A stretch of 64,000 nt of DNA. Origin: Chaetoderma sp. LZ-2023a. Lineage: Eukaryota > Mollusca > Caudofoveata > Chaetodermatida > Chaetodermatidae. Below the pieces are notes generated by a model that made no database searches, had not been told where the DNA came from, and saw only the letters and a list, made by a program, of their open reading frames with translations. Each line of letters starts with the position of its first letter. Position 1 is the stretch's first letter. The stretch covers positions 78,092,079-78,156,078 of the forward strand of contig CM067367.1 of NCBI GenBank assembly GCA_034401795.1, given 5' to 3'. Positions 47,704 to 59,182 of this stretch are shown one piece after another. The translations under genes and the position numbers were made by a program.

Positions 47704-50700
47704 GTGAGTCTAGTCAGGATTTAACTCTTTGGTGGTGAAGCCGGCCAAAACTGGCCTCTGCACTGTGGTTTAAAGAATGACCATGGCCAAGAGAAGGTTA
47801 TTTTTAGCTCACCTGGCCTGAAAGGCCAAGTGAGCTTATGCCATGGCGACCGTCCATCGTGTGTCCGTCATCCGTCCATCCATGGCAGGAAGCATCCTTA
47901 GGGCATAGGGATCCAAGTTTGTTCAAATGAACCCGATCGGCCAATTTGGCCGGTGGCCATCTTGGATTTAGGCCAATTTTAGGAAACGTCTTTAAAAATT
48001 TTCTCCGAAACCGCTTAGGGGGTTGATGCAAATCTCATGAAATATGATCTAGGGCAAGAGCTGAACCAAGTTTGTTCAATGGAACTTGATTGGTCAAATG
48101 GTTCGGCGGCCATCTTGGTTGACCTAGTTGTAGCAAAAATAACTTCTTCTCCAGAACCGCTGAATGGATCGGGCCGAAATTTGACGGAAATGATTAGAGC
48201 CTAAGCCCCATTAAAGTTTGTTCAAGAGAAGTTGATCTGTCAAAAAACATGGCCGTCGTGGCACTCGTGGACCAATCAAAATATAGCATGTTTGGCGGCC
48301 ATATTGGATATTTTTATTTGATGGATTTTGAGGCCGAAATTGGTTTTGTATGTGTTTTGAGGTATTCTGGGCTCAGATTTAAAATTTTCGAATCTGTCAG
48401 ATAAACGGTTTAGTGGCCTTCTTGGATCATTTTCCCACCAAAAGCACCCATACTAAAGCAATGGGAAATTTAAAATGTTTTCTCCTCGAGAACTACTGGG
48501 CCGATTTCAATTATATTTGGCAGGAAGCATCCTTAGGGCATTCCACTGTTATGACTGCAGAAGTAATTTTTGTTTATCCCCCCCGTACACATGTACATGT
48601 ACAATTATTTTCTAATATATTCAACAGTATGGACCTTTCCAGTTTATCCATCCATCCATGATATGACGTCATAATCAACTACATGACGTGTAGGATGATG
48701 TTATAATCAATGACGTCATGAATGATGGAGATAAGAAAGTATACGTACATCACGAATGCATAATTGGTGATGGGGACTAAGCATTGTTGTACGAATTCTA
48801 TGTCTTTACTATTTAATAAAGATGCTGTTTAATATTTTGAAACTAATTTGACTGTGTGCTGTTGCTGCCATAGGCAGCAGCACCCAGTCAAATTAGTTTC
48901 AAAATATTCAACAGCTTACCTGTATTGTTTTCTGGAAATTGATAGTCACAGAATTCAGGGATCCCAACATGAGCGAGATGTGGGTGGAGCTTAGCTATAG
49001 ATAGCCGGGGCATAGCTAACACTGAAATGTTCCATTGGTTGGTTGGACAAATATTATTGATCTACATGTAGTGTCACAGTTAGTTGCTAAGTGTTTTTAT
49101 GAATAAAAAATCATTTCTATCTATATTAGATTTATGATAATCCCTAGTATTGTCTAGGTGACTGATCGTCTCGTTCACATAAGAAATTTAAAATTCTGTG
49201 CCCCAATCAGAGATGGCATATAAATTCAGGAATAGCGGGATTCAATATTTCACACAAGTATCTGACGTTAATCAATTACGTCATATGTTGGCTGATATCA
49301 CAATCATAATAACCTTTATATGTACAGGGCATAATTTATCTGGTATCGCATCTCAATTCACTATACATATTTAGGCAGTTGCTATACATTGCGCAACATG
49401 CATCTAGCTGTATCTGCTATGCACAATTTGTATGCGATTGCAATTTATTATTGATATTTCTTAGGTTCTTTCATTAGCCCTTTAAACGACAACTCCTTGA
49501 AAAAGTAAATTCTTTACAATTGTGTAGCATATTCTGTTGAATATTTTGAAATTAATATGACTGGAAGCCAGAAATGGCTTCCAGTCATATTAATTTCAAA
49601 TTGTTCAACAGCTTTCATGATTGTTTGCTCTGAGATTGAGATACAAGGAATTTATCAGTGAAAGAGTTAATTACTATACATTTTTGCCAACAACTATACA
49701 ATTTATAATTTGCATAGCAAAGCATGCTCTGCAAATACCAAATTCAAAATTATGCCCTGATGTAGCTCTGTGTACAAATTGTATGTCTTTGATGAATTTA
49801 CAATTTAGTAGAAATTCTGTTCTGTTCTTGTGACTGGGGAGCTGTTGCTGCCATAGGAAGCAACAGAGGGAATTCCAATACACGTAAAAAGTGGGCGGAG
49901 CTTAGCTAGAAATTTGCGGCATAGAGCTAGAAATGGATCCCTCTATTGAAGTTATCATATTACAGTATGTCAGCCATTATTTGTCTTAGCAGTGATTAAC
50001 CCTTTAACACGCATATCAGCCAAAAACGGCTTCAGCAATTGTCTTAAGAAATGTCCATTAGCAGACCAAGAGAAGACTATTTTTGTAAATTTACCACTGG
50101 AATGACTGGCTCGATTATCGAGTCAGTCATTCCAGTGGTAAATTTATAAAATTAGTCGTCTCGTCTGCAAATGAACATTTTCTATATAAAAATTTGTGGA
50201 TTAAAGGGTTAAGAGAATTCCAACAACAAACTTGCACATTTTTATAAGTCATTATACAGTGTTAAATTTAGTTACTGTAGATACATGTAGGTCAGAACTG
50301 CCCGTCTTTCAGCATCTAGACTCAGATGATAAATACATGTACATGTATGTTTTTTCGAATCAAAAAGTGAAAGCTAGTGGCTTGCACTTGAAATCTGGTG
50401 TGAAATGCTCCTCTCAGATAAAGTGGTCTTAACGTTTAGGTTTTCTCACTCATGTGTTTTCTACGCTCTACAGCCCATGTTTTCCACAATAGAAGATATC
50501 TACATCGCAATGATCGAGACGGACAGAGGTGTGCGGGAGAAAGTCAGAATATTCGACACTGCTGGCTTGGTAAATAGGAATGTTATATAGTTACAGTATT
50601 AATATTAATTCTATCTATTATTATTAAATTATTAGTTAAAGTAACTCTGTAACTCTCAAATTTATTCAAGAATATATCGATATCCTCATGGAAAGTGTCC

Positions 50701-53700
50701 ATTTACAATCCAAGAGATTATTTTTTAAATTGCATCCCTGGAATGACTGGTTCGGTTATCTAGCCTGTCACTCCAGTAGTAAATTTTCAAAAATAATTTT
50801 CTCTTGGTCAGTAAATGGACATTTCTGAAGCCCACTGCAGAAGCCGTTTGGCCTGCTTGATAAAAAAAACAGTTGTTAAAGCGTTGGTTAGAATATAGTA
50901 ACCCTTTAGTTGTCATACCAGCCAAAACTGGTCTCTGTTATGGTCTTGTGGATTGTCCATTTACAGGCCAAGAGAATACAATTTTTGAAAATTTACCACT
51001 AGAATTACTGGCTCGATAACCAAATCTGTCAATCACGTGCGCTAATTATATATTTAGATGTTTTGAAATTGAGACATTAGAATTTCAAGGGTTAATTGGT
51101 GAAATATCTTTTTTTTAGCAATTTACATGCATCAAGGATCTGAAATGAGGACACATTTCATATCACTATTTTCAACTCAGTCAAAAATTATCACTGCATA
51201 AGGTTTTGCGAGTATAATGTGATAATTTTCGATGAGTAATAATAGTGATACATGTCTGAAATAGGACCGAATTTGAGATTATATTTCTCATATAAACTGA
51301 TATCTTGACAAATTCTCTAATAGAAAATCAACCCCAAATACCCGGTTGAATGCACTATTTTGTGTCACAAAAAATAATGACGAAGCAAAACATGGTTGTT
51401 ATTTCAGAGTTATTTTTTATCCAACTTTTCATAACTAGCTACATGTACATATGTATATATTACAAAATTTAAATCAACAACAACATTTCCTGTTGTGTTT
51501 ACATTTACGTCATCGCTAGGACACATTTGCGGTGTCATGGACATGTGGAGTTATTACACGTTGTTTAACCAATGAAAATACTTCTTACATGTGATCTAAC
51601 GAAGTGATGAAAATCTTTCGTTGAATATTACACGCCTGTTTATATCGAGAAATATGAAATGGGCTGAAAGCTATGCTTATGATAAAGCTATTAATGCCTC
51701 TTTATGCTTAAGACTCTGATGTCAATATTCTTTCTTTTACTGTGTCAATAGCGAAGAAACTGGTGTACCTTTTTTTTAGAGTTTTGATGGACGATGTTGC
51801 TGTCATTGACAGCAAAATTTTCGACCAAATTTCTTGAAGAATGAAGTTGAACACGTGTTCATCTTTTAATTTAATTTCAAAACTAAAAATTTTGACAGAG
51901 TGGTAAGATTTAACCCCTTCACCGATGAATATTACATCAACGCTATCATACAGGAAACTGTTGAATATTTTGAATTTAATTTGACTGGAAACCATTGCTG
52001 CCTTAGGCAGCAACGGTTTCCAGTCAAATTAATTTCAAAATATTCAACAGAATACATTTGTAGGTCATATATTGTAAAGAATATACGTTTTCATGGATTT
52101 GTTATTGAATGTGTTAATGTTTGTGTTTCAGGATAATGGTAAGCTTGACATGCCCAAGCATTACTTGACCTTTCCTGATGTAAGTATTCACTACATATTT
52201 TGTACATATATCTCTCTGTTTTGTCGAGAGCAGGGTTTCTCGTGACATGTCAACTTTGTGCGTCACAGGGACCCAATACTTGGAATTCTGGGGAACCCCA
52301 GCTGAAATTTTTTGGGTACCAAAATGGAATTTTGGGTTCCCATGCAGTATTTCTCATCTGTACTAAAATTATATGGTAACAAGGACTCATACCTGACTTT
52401 AAATGGTCCTGTGTTAGATTTTGTGAATATTTTTAGGGCAAAGACCTGTAAGACTATTTGTATTTAGCAATAGTAAAATATTCTTAGGGGTTCCATGAGA
52501 CCCACTGCCACTACATTTGTACCTTTGGGGGTCTCAAGCTACATTTTGGGGGTATATACCCTCAAAAGGGCCGTTATGATAATCACTGGTCAAGGATAAG
52601 GTTTGGAAATGGAGAGGTGGGTGAATTTATGTCTACAATGTACATGTTCTTCCCAAAGTACAATAGTCGATATAGGATTGTGGTGTGTGTTTTCAGTATT
52701 TCGATGCATCACAGTTCCAGAAAAGACTGTTTGTTTAAAGTTTTGTGATGTTAAACTTAGATAATCAGAAAATCAAGAAGAATTTATGGTGAGAGATATA
52801 CAGATATGTTGAATATTTTTTAATTACTTTGTTTGGAAGCTGTTTCACACAGGCTCACGATCATAAAAAAGATTTTATTGATCTACATTTGTATGTTAGC
52901 GAAATTGTGTCAGCATTGAAAGGCCAGTTTACTATATATAAACTACTATTTTATCTCACTCAAGCTTTCTGATTAGTCAGACATTCACACACTGTGGTTT
53001 ACATGGGATGGGGAAATGCAGTGAAATTTCATTATGTATAGTAGGGCTTAAAGGTCTGAAAATAATAGAAATCACTTATGTTATATGTGAATTATTCTTT
53101 CACCTGATGAGCTACATGTACTATGAGCTGACATTTGCTTTCACTAAATGTAAGCTACATTTATGTATATGAAACTAGAAGTTTTAATCAAATTTGCCTA
53201 TATGGTGCCAGCTACAATGTGAATCACACATTTCAACAGTAGTCTTTCAATTTGAGCATAAGTTAGAGGATGTATTTTCAGGAGATTATGTTTTAGACAG
53301 CTGGACAGCAAGGCCCTTGGCCACTTGTTTTATTCAATTTAAATTTATTCAATATTTTTAATATAATTTTCCTAGAAAAGAAGTTGCTTCCTTCTCCGGC
53401 AGCAATTAGGGTATCTATCATGCAATTTTTGCTGAGCCCTATTTGAAGTGTAAGATAGTTCAACTCAGTATTTTGAATACGGTCCAACATTCATGTGCAT
53501 GCCTCGGTCTCTAGATTTTAGGAAAATACATCTACAAGTTTAAGTGTTATAGTTTTTACTGATTGTGCTTCATGATGACATTTTTCAGGGTTTTGTGCTC
53601 CTCTATGATGTCACTAATTGGGAATCATTTAAAAAACTGGACAAGATTAAAAAGGATATAGACAAATATCGTGACAAAAAAGATGTAAGTACATATATAT

Positions 53701-56700
53701 GTATGTTCATGGTTTATGTATGATTTTTGCTTCTAGCTCGTCGAGACTGAACTGAGGCATAACAATATATCACAGCACTTTTCCCGCAGCGGAATGACAT
53801 AACAGGTTTTGCATTTGGCAAACCATCTTGTATTTTATTTCAGTATAGGCTACAAATGTAACTCTATTAGAACTAAAATTGTATTCCCTGTCCCGGTATG
53901 GAGCAATATAATGACTAATGTGACTAGGTCAAGGTCACTATGTCCTTCATTAACGATTTAGCTGTGTGACTGCAAGCCAGCAGATAATAATTCCAATGGG
54001 TAATAACTCTGAACCTACTGAATATTTTGAAAACAATTTGACTGAAAGTTGTTGGTGGCTTAACCACTACCAACTTTCAGTATAATTGTTTTCAAAATAT
54101 TCAGAATGTCCAGGGTTAGACATTATGGAAAATGTAGTCTGCATAGATTCAGCAGGTAGACAGTTAATGATAAAGTTGGCCAAAAATGGCCATTGCAGCA
54201 GTCTTGACAAAATATCCCTTTGCAAGCAGATTTTTCCCAAAAATGTTTAGTCCTGATCCCAGGAAAATTAAGGAATCCAGTTTTACCAATTTCTTGCTAA
54301 TCTCCACCCATACTTCGCATATGTTGGGATCGATCGATCCCAGAACACCCTGAATCTCAATTTCAAGAAAACTATAAACCACGTACATGTAAGCTGTTGA
54401 ATATTTTGAAACTAATTTGACTGGGTGCTGTTGCAGCAACTGCGCCCAGTCTAATTAGTTTCGAAATATTCAACAGCATGCTTTTTAAATAGTAAAGCCA
54501 TACAATTTGTACAACAACGATTAGTCCGTCATCAATTAAGCATTCGTGACGAACTTATCTACATTGTACGTCACTCATGACATAATTTATTATGACATCA
54601 TCCTACACATCGCGTAGTTGATTATGATGTCATATGATTGATGGATAAACTGGAAGGCTCCATTGATAATAAGGAATATCAGTTACATCTCCGGTATGTG
54701 GAATTTGTTTGTGCGTATCTTTCATGACCATCTCGATTATTATACATGTATGTACATGTAGGAGAAGACTGTTTTTGAAATTTCACAACTGGAATAACTG
54801 GTTCGATAAAAGATCCAGTCATTCCAGTGGTAAATTTTTTTAAATAGTCTCCTCTTGTTAAGCAAATTGACATTCATTCACTGAGACAAAATTTTTAATT
54901 TTCCTGACAAATCTTGACCACTAAAGGATTACTTATCATTGTCATATATAATTGTTAATACATGTATTATGCATGTTTCTATGGAATAGCTTAGCAATTC
55001 TTTCCAATATACATGTAAGAATTATTCTGTTTGATATTTTGTTTTTTAGTTTGAGAGCAATTTCAATATATATATATATATACCCATACATGTATCATTG
55101 CTTTCAAGTGGAGATTCTGAGATTTTCTGTGCGACTGATTAATGAGCACTAAAGAAGGACAAATTTGTCCAATACCCATGTCGTTGATATATTATTCAAT
55201 CAGGCTGCCTTGAGGTCAATGGTGTATATTTTAGAAATAATGTTGCTTAAAGCTGAACATGCTGAAAGCTGTTGCTACGCTTTGACCGCAAAATTGGCAT
55301 ACATCTTCGGGACAACACAGAGAAACATCCACCCAAGTTTGGAGAAGATAGCTTTAGTAGATGTAGAACTAGCGTTATTGAAAGAAATGTCCATTTTAAA
55401 AAACAATGTTGCTGAAGGGATGTTGCAGTTTATTTTTTAGCCGCAATTTAAAACTTGAATAACTGGCTCGGTCATTGAGCCAGCCATTCCAGTGGTAAAT
55501 TTTCACAAAACGTCTTCTCTTGTTCTACATGTACAAATGGACATTTTCAAGAGCACTGCAGGAGCCGCTTTTGACCAGCTTGAGTGTTCTAGGGTTAATA
55601 TATACTTGTGAATGAAACCAAGTCTTTGTGTGTAAATAATTGACTGAACAATGGACAAATACAGTTATAACTATTCCCCGCCTATCTTTAGTTAAGCTCC
55701 ACCCACTTTGAACTACCTGACTATCAATTTTCAGAAAACTATACAGGTAAGCTGTTGAATATTTTGAAACTAATTTGACTGGGTGCTGTTGCTGCCGTAA
55801 GCAACAACAGCGCCTAGTCAAATTAGTTTCAAAATATTCAACAGCATGTTTATTAAATTGTAAAGACATACAATTCGTATAACAACTCTTAGTCCATCAT
55901 CAATTAAGCGTTCGTGATGTGCTGAGCTACATCATTATGATTATTAGTTGATTATGACATGTGATTGATGGATAAAGCGGAATCCTCCATTGTCTGCAAA
56001 CTCTGACTGCGCTTGGTCATATATGATATAGAACTGCTGTTTGTTTGTGCTTTGTAGGAGGACATGTGGTATCTGCATATATATCATGTATATACAGCTC
56101 TAGTACTATCCGTAGTATTATTTACATACATGTACATATATAGTTGCTAATCTTTAATTTTACACCATGCCTTATTTTTAAATTCCACTTAAAATATTTT
56201 GTAACGCAGTTATTGGTATTAGAATTTGTCATATACGTCTACAGTCATGTACATTGTATCTCATTATAAATTGTGGCAGGTACAGATTATAGCCATCGGT
56301 AATAAGATGGAAGATCCGGAGCGGCGTGAAGTCGACTACAACACTGCACAAATGTGGGCTAATCGTGAAAAAGGTAATCGTCACCCTTTACTGGATAAAT
56401 TTGATCAAGAAAAGTTCAATTTTCTCATAGAAAATGTTTATTTGCAGACCAAGACACTATTTTTAGAAATTTATGAGTGGAATGATAGGCGATTTTCAAG
56501 CGAGTCATTCCTGTGGTATGTTTTCAAAAGTAGCCTCCTCTTGGTCTGCAAATGGACATTTCTCAGGATCATTGCCAAAATTGATTTTGAGCATTAAAGT
56601 GTTGATAATAATGAATCGTGTCTATAATAATAACCTTTAAAGCGGCAATCAGCTACAGTACAGCTGAGAAATAATTTACTTGTGTTACATATTTCCAAAA

Positions 56701-59025
56701 TAAAACAATCTGTTCTGTTGAATATTCTGAACATAATTAGACTGCAAGATATTGCTGCCAGTCCAAATTATGTTCAAAATATTCAACAGAACCTTTTTTT
56801 ACCAACTATCATGTTTCGGGGTTTTTGTTTTGGGAAAATCTTTAACTTATTTATGAGTTGTACTATATGGGAAATCTAATGCCCTGTTCATCAATCTCTT
56901 TGTACAATGTACTTGGAGGACCAAATGCTAAAAAAAAATCATTGAATCGTATAAATAAATATTTGATTGGTTGTGCGCTGCTGCTCTGGGAGGTGTAATA
57001 CCTATATGTATGAATAATGGCAATAAATAATATCAAATATGTTTCCTCTCATAGAAAATGTCCATTTGCAGACTAAAAGAAGACTGAAAATTTACCACTG
57101 GAATGACTGGCTCGGTTATCGAGCCAGTCATTCCAGTGGTAAATTTTCAAAAATAGTCTTCTTTTGGTCTGCAAATGGGCATTTCTCAAGACTACCGCAG
57201 AAGCCGTTTTTGGCTGTTGTGAGTTAGAAGGTTATCAGTTGCCAGTAATAAACTGTGTTATCAGTTGCCGGTAATAAACTGTGTCCTGATTTATTGCCTT
57301 ACTCCGTTGTTTTGTATATTTTTAGTTCGACTCTGGGAAGCTACTGTGTCCAATCGACAGTCTCTCATCGAACCGTTTGTTTGGATAACATCTAGAGTTA
57401 CACAACCACCCAGTAAGTATACAATATATCACACGACTACATTTGTAGCTTGTATCATAAAATGTTATGTTTAAGCCTTTCAATGCTGAAGTCTCAGGGT
57501 CACTGTTTGACCCATATAGGAAATCTGTGGAACTGTTGCTAAGTTATGTTACATGAGTAAAAATTAAATAATTGAATGATCGAAAATAATAATACTGCAT
57601 AAAATATTTCAAAACCTACCTCTTCATTTAGGCCTGCACTCAAATGCGATCGGTCACATTGACATTTTTTCAGCTAAATGTATGTCCATTTGTAGGGTAA
57701 GAGAAGACTATTTTTAAAAATATATCATTGGATGACTGGTTCGAGCATTGAGCCAGGTATTCCAGTGATATACATTTTCAAAACTAGTCTACTCTTAGCC
57801 TACAAATGGACATTACTAACCTTCGTTGCAGTGTTTGATATGCCTTTGTTGTTACTGGTATGTACAAATGTATGGGTAATTTTTACACAAACTGATTGAG
57901 TAATCATGATTATTCTTTAAAAATCGATCGTGATCACTCAAAACAATAATCGCACACGCCTAGTTATAATCCCTGTCTTAATGTTTAATGGTCAAGATTT
58001 CTTAAAATGTTGATTTTTGGTCAATGTCCATTTGCAGGCCAAGAGAATGCTATTATTGACCCAAGCATTCCAGTGATACATTTTCAAAAATAGTCTTCTC
58101 TTGTCCTGCAAATGGACTTTTCTAAATACGATTTCAACTTTCGTCATGGATATGCTTTTGTTGTTATGTCTGGGTAATTTGTACCCAAGCTGATTAATCC
58201 AGTAATCACATTTATTTTTAAATAATTGATCATGACAGCTAAGTAACACGTAGATGACAACTCTGCATATCGCAGCGCTGTATAGCGCTTACCTGTCAAA
58301 TGCATGTGCAATACACTGACTGGCTAACTGATAGGTCGCTGTAATGAGGCTGACAAATGTCACACCGGCCTTGTTTAAGGAATGGGTGGACTCCTAATCA
58401 AGTTACCAAAAACGGAAATTTATTGAGTGTTCTATGTTAGTCGTAAGCCTTAATCACTGGTTCTTTTAGGATGGCAGATCAGCTTTAACCCTTAATGGTC
58501 AAGAGGGCCAAAACCGGGTTTTGCAGTGGTTTGGGGAATGGCCATTTGCAGGCTAAGAGAAGACTATTTTTTTTTAATTCATCACTAGAATACCTGGCTC
58601 ACTACCTCGATCACCTCTTGGCCTGCAAATGGGCATTCAATAAGCGAATATTTTTCTTTTCATGACCAAACTTGACCATTACAGGGATAATACAAATGAC
58701 ATGCTATAGGACATACCTTATGGAGGCAAATGATGATGGCTTGTTAAGACAGGTGGTCCTTAACCCTTTAACCCTCAAATTTATTCAATAAAATTGCACT
58801 TTTCTCATAGAAAATGTCCATTTGCAGACCAAGAGAAGAGAATTTTTGAAAATTTACCACTGGAATGACTGGCTTGGTTATCCAGCCAGTCATTCCATTG
58901 GTAAATTTTCAAAAATACTCTTCTCTTGGTCTGCAAATGGACATTTCTCAAGACCAATGCAGAATCGTTTTTGGCTGATATAAGGGTTAGAGTTAAACCA
59001 CATCCCTTTGGTGCTAAATCGGAGG

Positions 59026-59056
<31 letters not shown>

Positions 59057-59168
59057 GAGAGAGAGAGAGAGCTGGGTTGCATATAGTTTTGCTTATATTG
59101 CAGGTAAATCATCATTTCCACTTCCCGGCCGCAAAGCGAAAGGAGCCAGCTCAAACCTTGATACATGA
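47605..59168 (+). CDS. NKIRAS: NF-kappaB inhibitor-interacting Ras-like protein (kappaB-Ras)
   Basis: Seven coding exons: 47605-47703, 50474-50569, 52132-52179, 53589-53684, 56280-56373, 57326-57412 and 59104-59168. They total 585 nt, 194 residues plus stop; vertebrate NKIRAS proteins are about 192. All introns are GT/AG and phases agree. The P-loop is GQTGVGKT (residues 11-18), the switch II motif DTAGL (61-65), the base-binding box NKME (121-124), and the C-terminus [12 protein letters not shown] lacks a CAAX box. As in known kappaB-Ras proteins, the Ras Gly12 position is not Gly (Thr13) and the Ras Gln61 position is Leu65, so GTP hydrolysis should be poor. The family binds the IkappaB beta PEST region and the Ral GAP complex and restrains NF-kappaB and Ral signalling in the cytoplasm. 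A single ancestral-type gene is expected in invertebrates, so NKIRAS1 versus 2 cannot be assigned. Confidence 0.96.
47720..47805. repeat. left half of a family T MITE in intron 1
   Basis: TTAACTCTTTGGTGG..GGCCAAAACTGGCCTC..GGCCAAGAGAAGGTTATTTTT stops exactly where the next repeat begins (AGCTCACC). The right half is absent. Confidence 0.65.
47806..48580 (+). repeat. mollusc-type AGCTCACC repeat in intron 1
   Basis: Starts AGCTCACCTGGCCTGAAAGG and GCCAAGTGAGCTTATGCCAT, a strong small inverted repeat, then GTCCGTCATCCGTCCATCCA. Units with AAGTTTGTTCAA and GGCCATCTTGGAT recur about every 150 bp. From memory this is a hallmark repeat of bivalve and gastropod genomes. Confidence 0.7.
48629..49037 (-). 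mobile_element. family C MITE in intron 1
   Basis: Minus orientation. ATGGACCTTTCCAGTTTATC at one end, GAAATGTTCCATTGG at the other. A perfect central hairpin at 48824-48914 (loop CTGCCATAGGCAG). Confidence 0.85.
49534..49611. repeat. family P hairpin, solitary, in intron 1
   Basis: CTGTTGAATATTTTGAAATTA, GACTGGAAGCCAGAAATGGC, TTCCAGTC and TTAATTTCAAATTGTTCAAC. Long near-perfect stem. Confidence 0.85.
49763..49948 (-). mobile_element. family C MITE, partial, in intron 1
   Basis: GTACAAATTGTATGTCTTTG at the left and GGATCCCTCTATTG at the right. The hairpin arms are eroded. Confidence 0.6.
49999..50208. mobile_element. family T MITE in intron 1, well preserved
   Basis: TTAA at 49995-49998 and 50209-50212. 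Ends are CCCTTTAACACGC and GATTAAAGGG. Central stem ACCACTGGAATGACTGGCTC paired with GAGTCAGTCATTCCAGTGGT. Confidence 0.9.
50474..50569 (+). CDS. NKIRAS: NKIRAS coding exon 2
   Basis: Residues 34-65, [20 protein letters not shown] to DTAGL. Acceptor TCTACAG, donor TTG|GTAAAT, phase 0 on both sides. Confidence 0.95.
50660..50886. mobile_element. family T MITE in intron 2
   Basis: CTCTCAAATTTATTCAAG at the left, hairpin centred near 50757 (GACTGGTTCGGTTATCTAGC). The left TTAACCC end is eroded; the right reads AAAGCGTTGG. Confidence 0.7.
50899..51040. repeat. left half of a family T MITE in intron 2
   Basis: AACCCTTTAGTTGTCATACC to GCTCGATAACCAAATCTGTC. The right half has been lost. Confidence 0.65.
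51041..51910. other. NKIRAS intron 2, unique sequence
   Basis: I see no repeat or coding segment here. Confidence 0.5.
51958..52050. repeat. family P hairpin, solitary, near-perfect, in intron 2
   Basis: CTGTTGAATATTTTGAATTTA to TTTCAAAATATTCAACAG, loop GCTGCCTTAGGCAGC, with GACTGGAAACC and GGTTTCCAGTC in the stem. It ends about 80 bp before exon 3, so the pre-mRNA could fold just upstream of the acceptor. Confidence 0.92.
52132..52179 (+). CDS. NKIRAS: NKIRAS coding exon 3
   Basis: A 48 nt micro-exon, residues 66-81, [16 protein letters not shown]. Acceptor GTTTCAG, donor GAT|GTAAGT, phase 0. Confidence 0.93.
52180..53588. other. NKIRAS intron 3
   Basis: Contains a partial family P arm (52808-52846). 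Otherwise no repeats are recognised. It is the intron least loaded with MITEs. Confidence 0.6.
53589..53684 (+). CDS. NKIRAS: NKIRAS coding exon 4
   Basis: Residues 82-113, [14 protein letters not shown] to YRDKKD. Acceptor TTTTTCAG, donor GAT|GTAAGT, phase 0. Confidence 0.95.
54016..54104. repeat. family P hairpin, variant loop, in intron 4
   Basis: ACTGAATATTTTGAAAACAA, GACTGAAAGTTGTTGG, loop TGGCTTAACCAC, then ACCAACTTTCAG and TTGTTTTCAAAATATTCAG. Confidence 0.85.
54269..54665 (+). mobile_element. family C MITE in intron 4
   Basis: GGAATCCAGTTTTACC at the left and AAACTGGAAGGCTCCATTG at the right. Hairpin 54394-54476. Contains GTTGGGATCGATCGATCCC and repeated TTATGACATCAT words. It abuts a family T fragment (54162-54247) on the left. 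Confidence 0.88.
54762..54930. mobile_element. family T MITE, 5' shortened, in intron 4
   Basis: GGAGAAGACTGTTTTTGAAA, hairpin TGGTTCGATAAAAGATCCAG, right end GACCACTAAAGGATTA. Confidence 0.7.
55385..55598. mobile_element. family T MITE in intron 4
   Basis: The hairpin TGGCTCGGTCATTGAGCCAG is clear; the right end is CTAGGGTTAA. The left part is rearranged and contributes to a spurious ORF at 55165-55440. Confidence 0.7.
55649..55992 (+). mobile_element. family C MITE in intron 4
   Basis: CAATGGACAAATACAGTTAT at the left, CGGAATCCTCCATTG at the right, hairpin 55752-55844 with loop TGCTGCCGTAAGCAACA. Confidence 0.85.
56280..56373 (+). CDS. NKIRAS: NKIRAS coding exon 5
   Basis: Residues 114-144 plus one base of codon 145, [20 protein letters not shown] to NREK. 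Acceptor GTGGCAG, donor AAAG|GTAATC, phase 1. The NKME box has Glu in place of the usual Asp. Confidence 0.94.
56380..56603. mobile_element. family T MITE starting at the exon 5 splice donor
   Basis: CACCCTTTACTGGATAAATT begins about 8 bp into intron 5. Hairpin near 56485 (degenerate), right end GCATTAAAGTGTTGATAA. Confidence 0.75.
56715..56789. repeat. family P hairpin, solitary, in intron 5
   Basis: CTGTTGAATATTCTGAACATA to TATGTTCAAAATATTCAACAG, short loop. Confidence 0.88.
57048..57236. mobile_element. family T MITE in intron 5 with perfect hairpin
   Basis: GAAAATTTACCACTGGAATG, ACTGGCTCGGTTATCGAGCC, then AGTCATTCCAGTGGTAAATT and TTC. The stem is essentially perfect over about 40 bp. 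The left TTAACCC end is missing. Confidence 0.88.
57326..57412 (+). CDS. NKIRAS: NKIRAS coding exon 6
   Basis: Completes Val145, then [20 protein letters not shown] to TQPP and one base of Ser174. Acceptor TTTTTAG, donor CCCA|GTAAGT, phase 1. Confidence 0.94.
57680..58125. mobile_element. two family T MITE relics in intron 6
   Basis: The first hairpin is near 57735 (GACTGGTTCGAGCATTGAGC). The second, 58025-58125, lacks its left half (CCAAGAGAATGCTATTATTG..AAAATAGTCTTCTCTTG). Confidence 0.6.
58489..58688. mobile_element. family T MITE in intron 6
   Basis: TTAA at 58485-58488, then CCCTTAATGGTCAAG. The right end is CATTACAGGG. The hairpin is interrupted near 58600. Confidence 0.75.
58764..58986. 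mobile_element. family T MITE in intron 6, near-perfect
   Basis: TTAA (58760-58763) then CCCTTTAACCCTC. Hairpin arms span about 58825-58940, with CCAAGAGAAGAGAATTTTTG paired to AAAAATACTCTTCTCTTGG. Confidence 0.88.
59030..59071. repeat. (TC)n(GA)n self-complementary tract before exon 7
   Basis: TCTCTC..CTCGAGAG..GAGAGA can fold on itself. It lies 33 bp before the exon 7 acceptor; the polypyrimidine tract between them is weak. Confidence 0.9.
59104..59168 (+). CDS. NKIRAS: NKIRAS coding exon 7 with stop codon
   Basis: Completes Ser174, then [20 protein letters not shown] and TGA (59166-59168). Acceptor ATATTGCAG. The SSFPLPGRK segment is diagnostic of the family's C-terminus. Confidence 0.95.
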
Positions 59169-59182
59169 TTCACTCCAGTTAA

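Noticed and set aside
51708..52136. Frames on both strands near exon 3
   Set aside because: They read through the family P hairpin; the conserved exon 3 frame is different.
55165..55440. 91-codon frame in intron 4
   Set aside because: Partly family T MITE sequence; no homology is recognised and no acceptor/donor fits.
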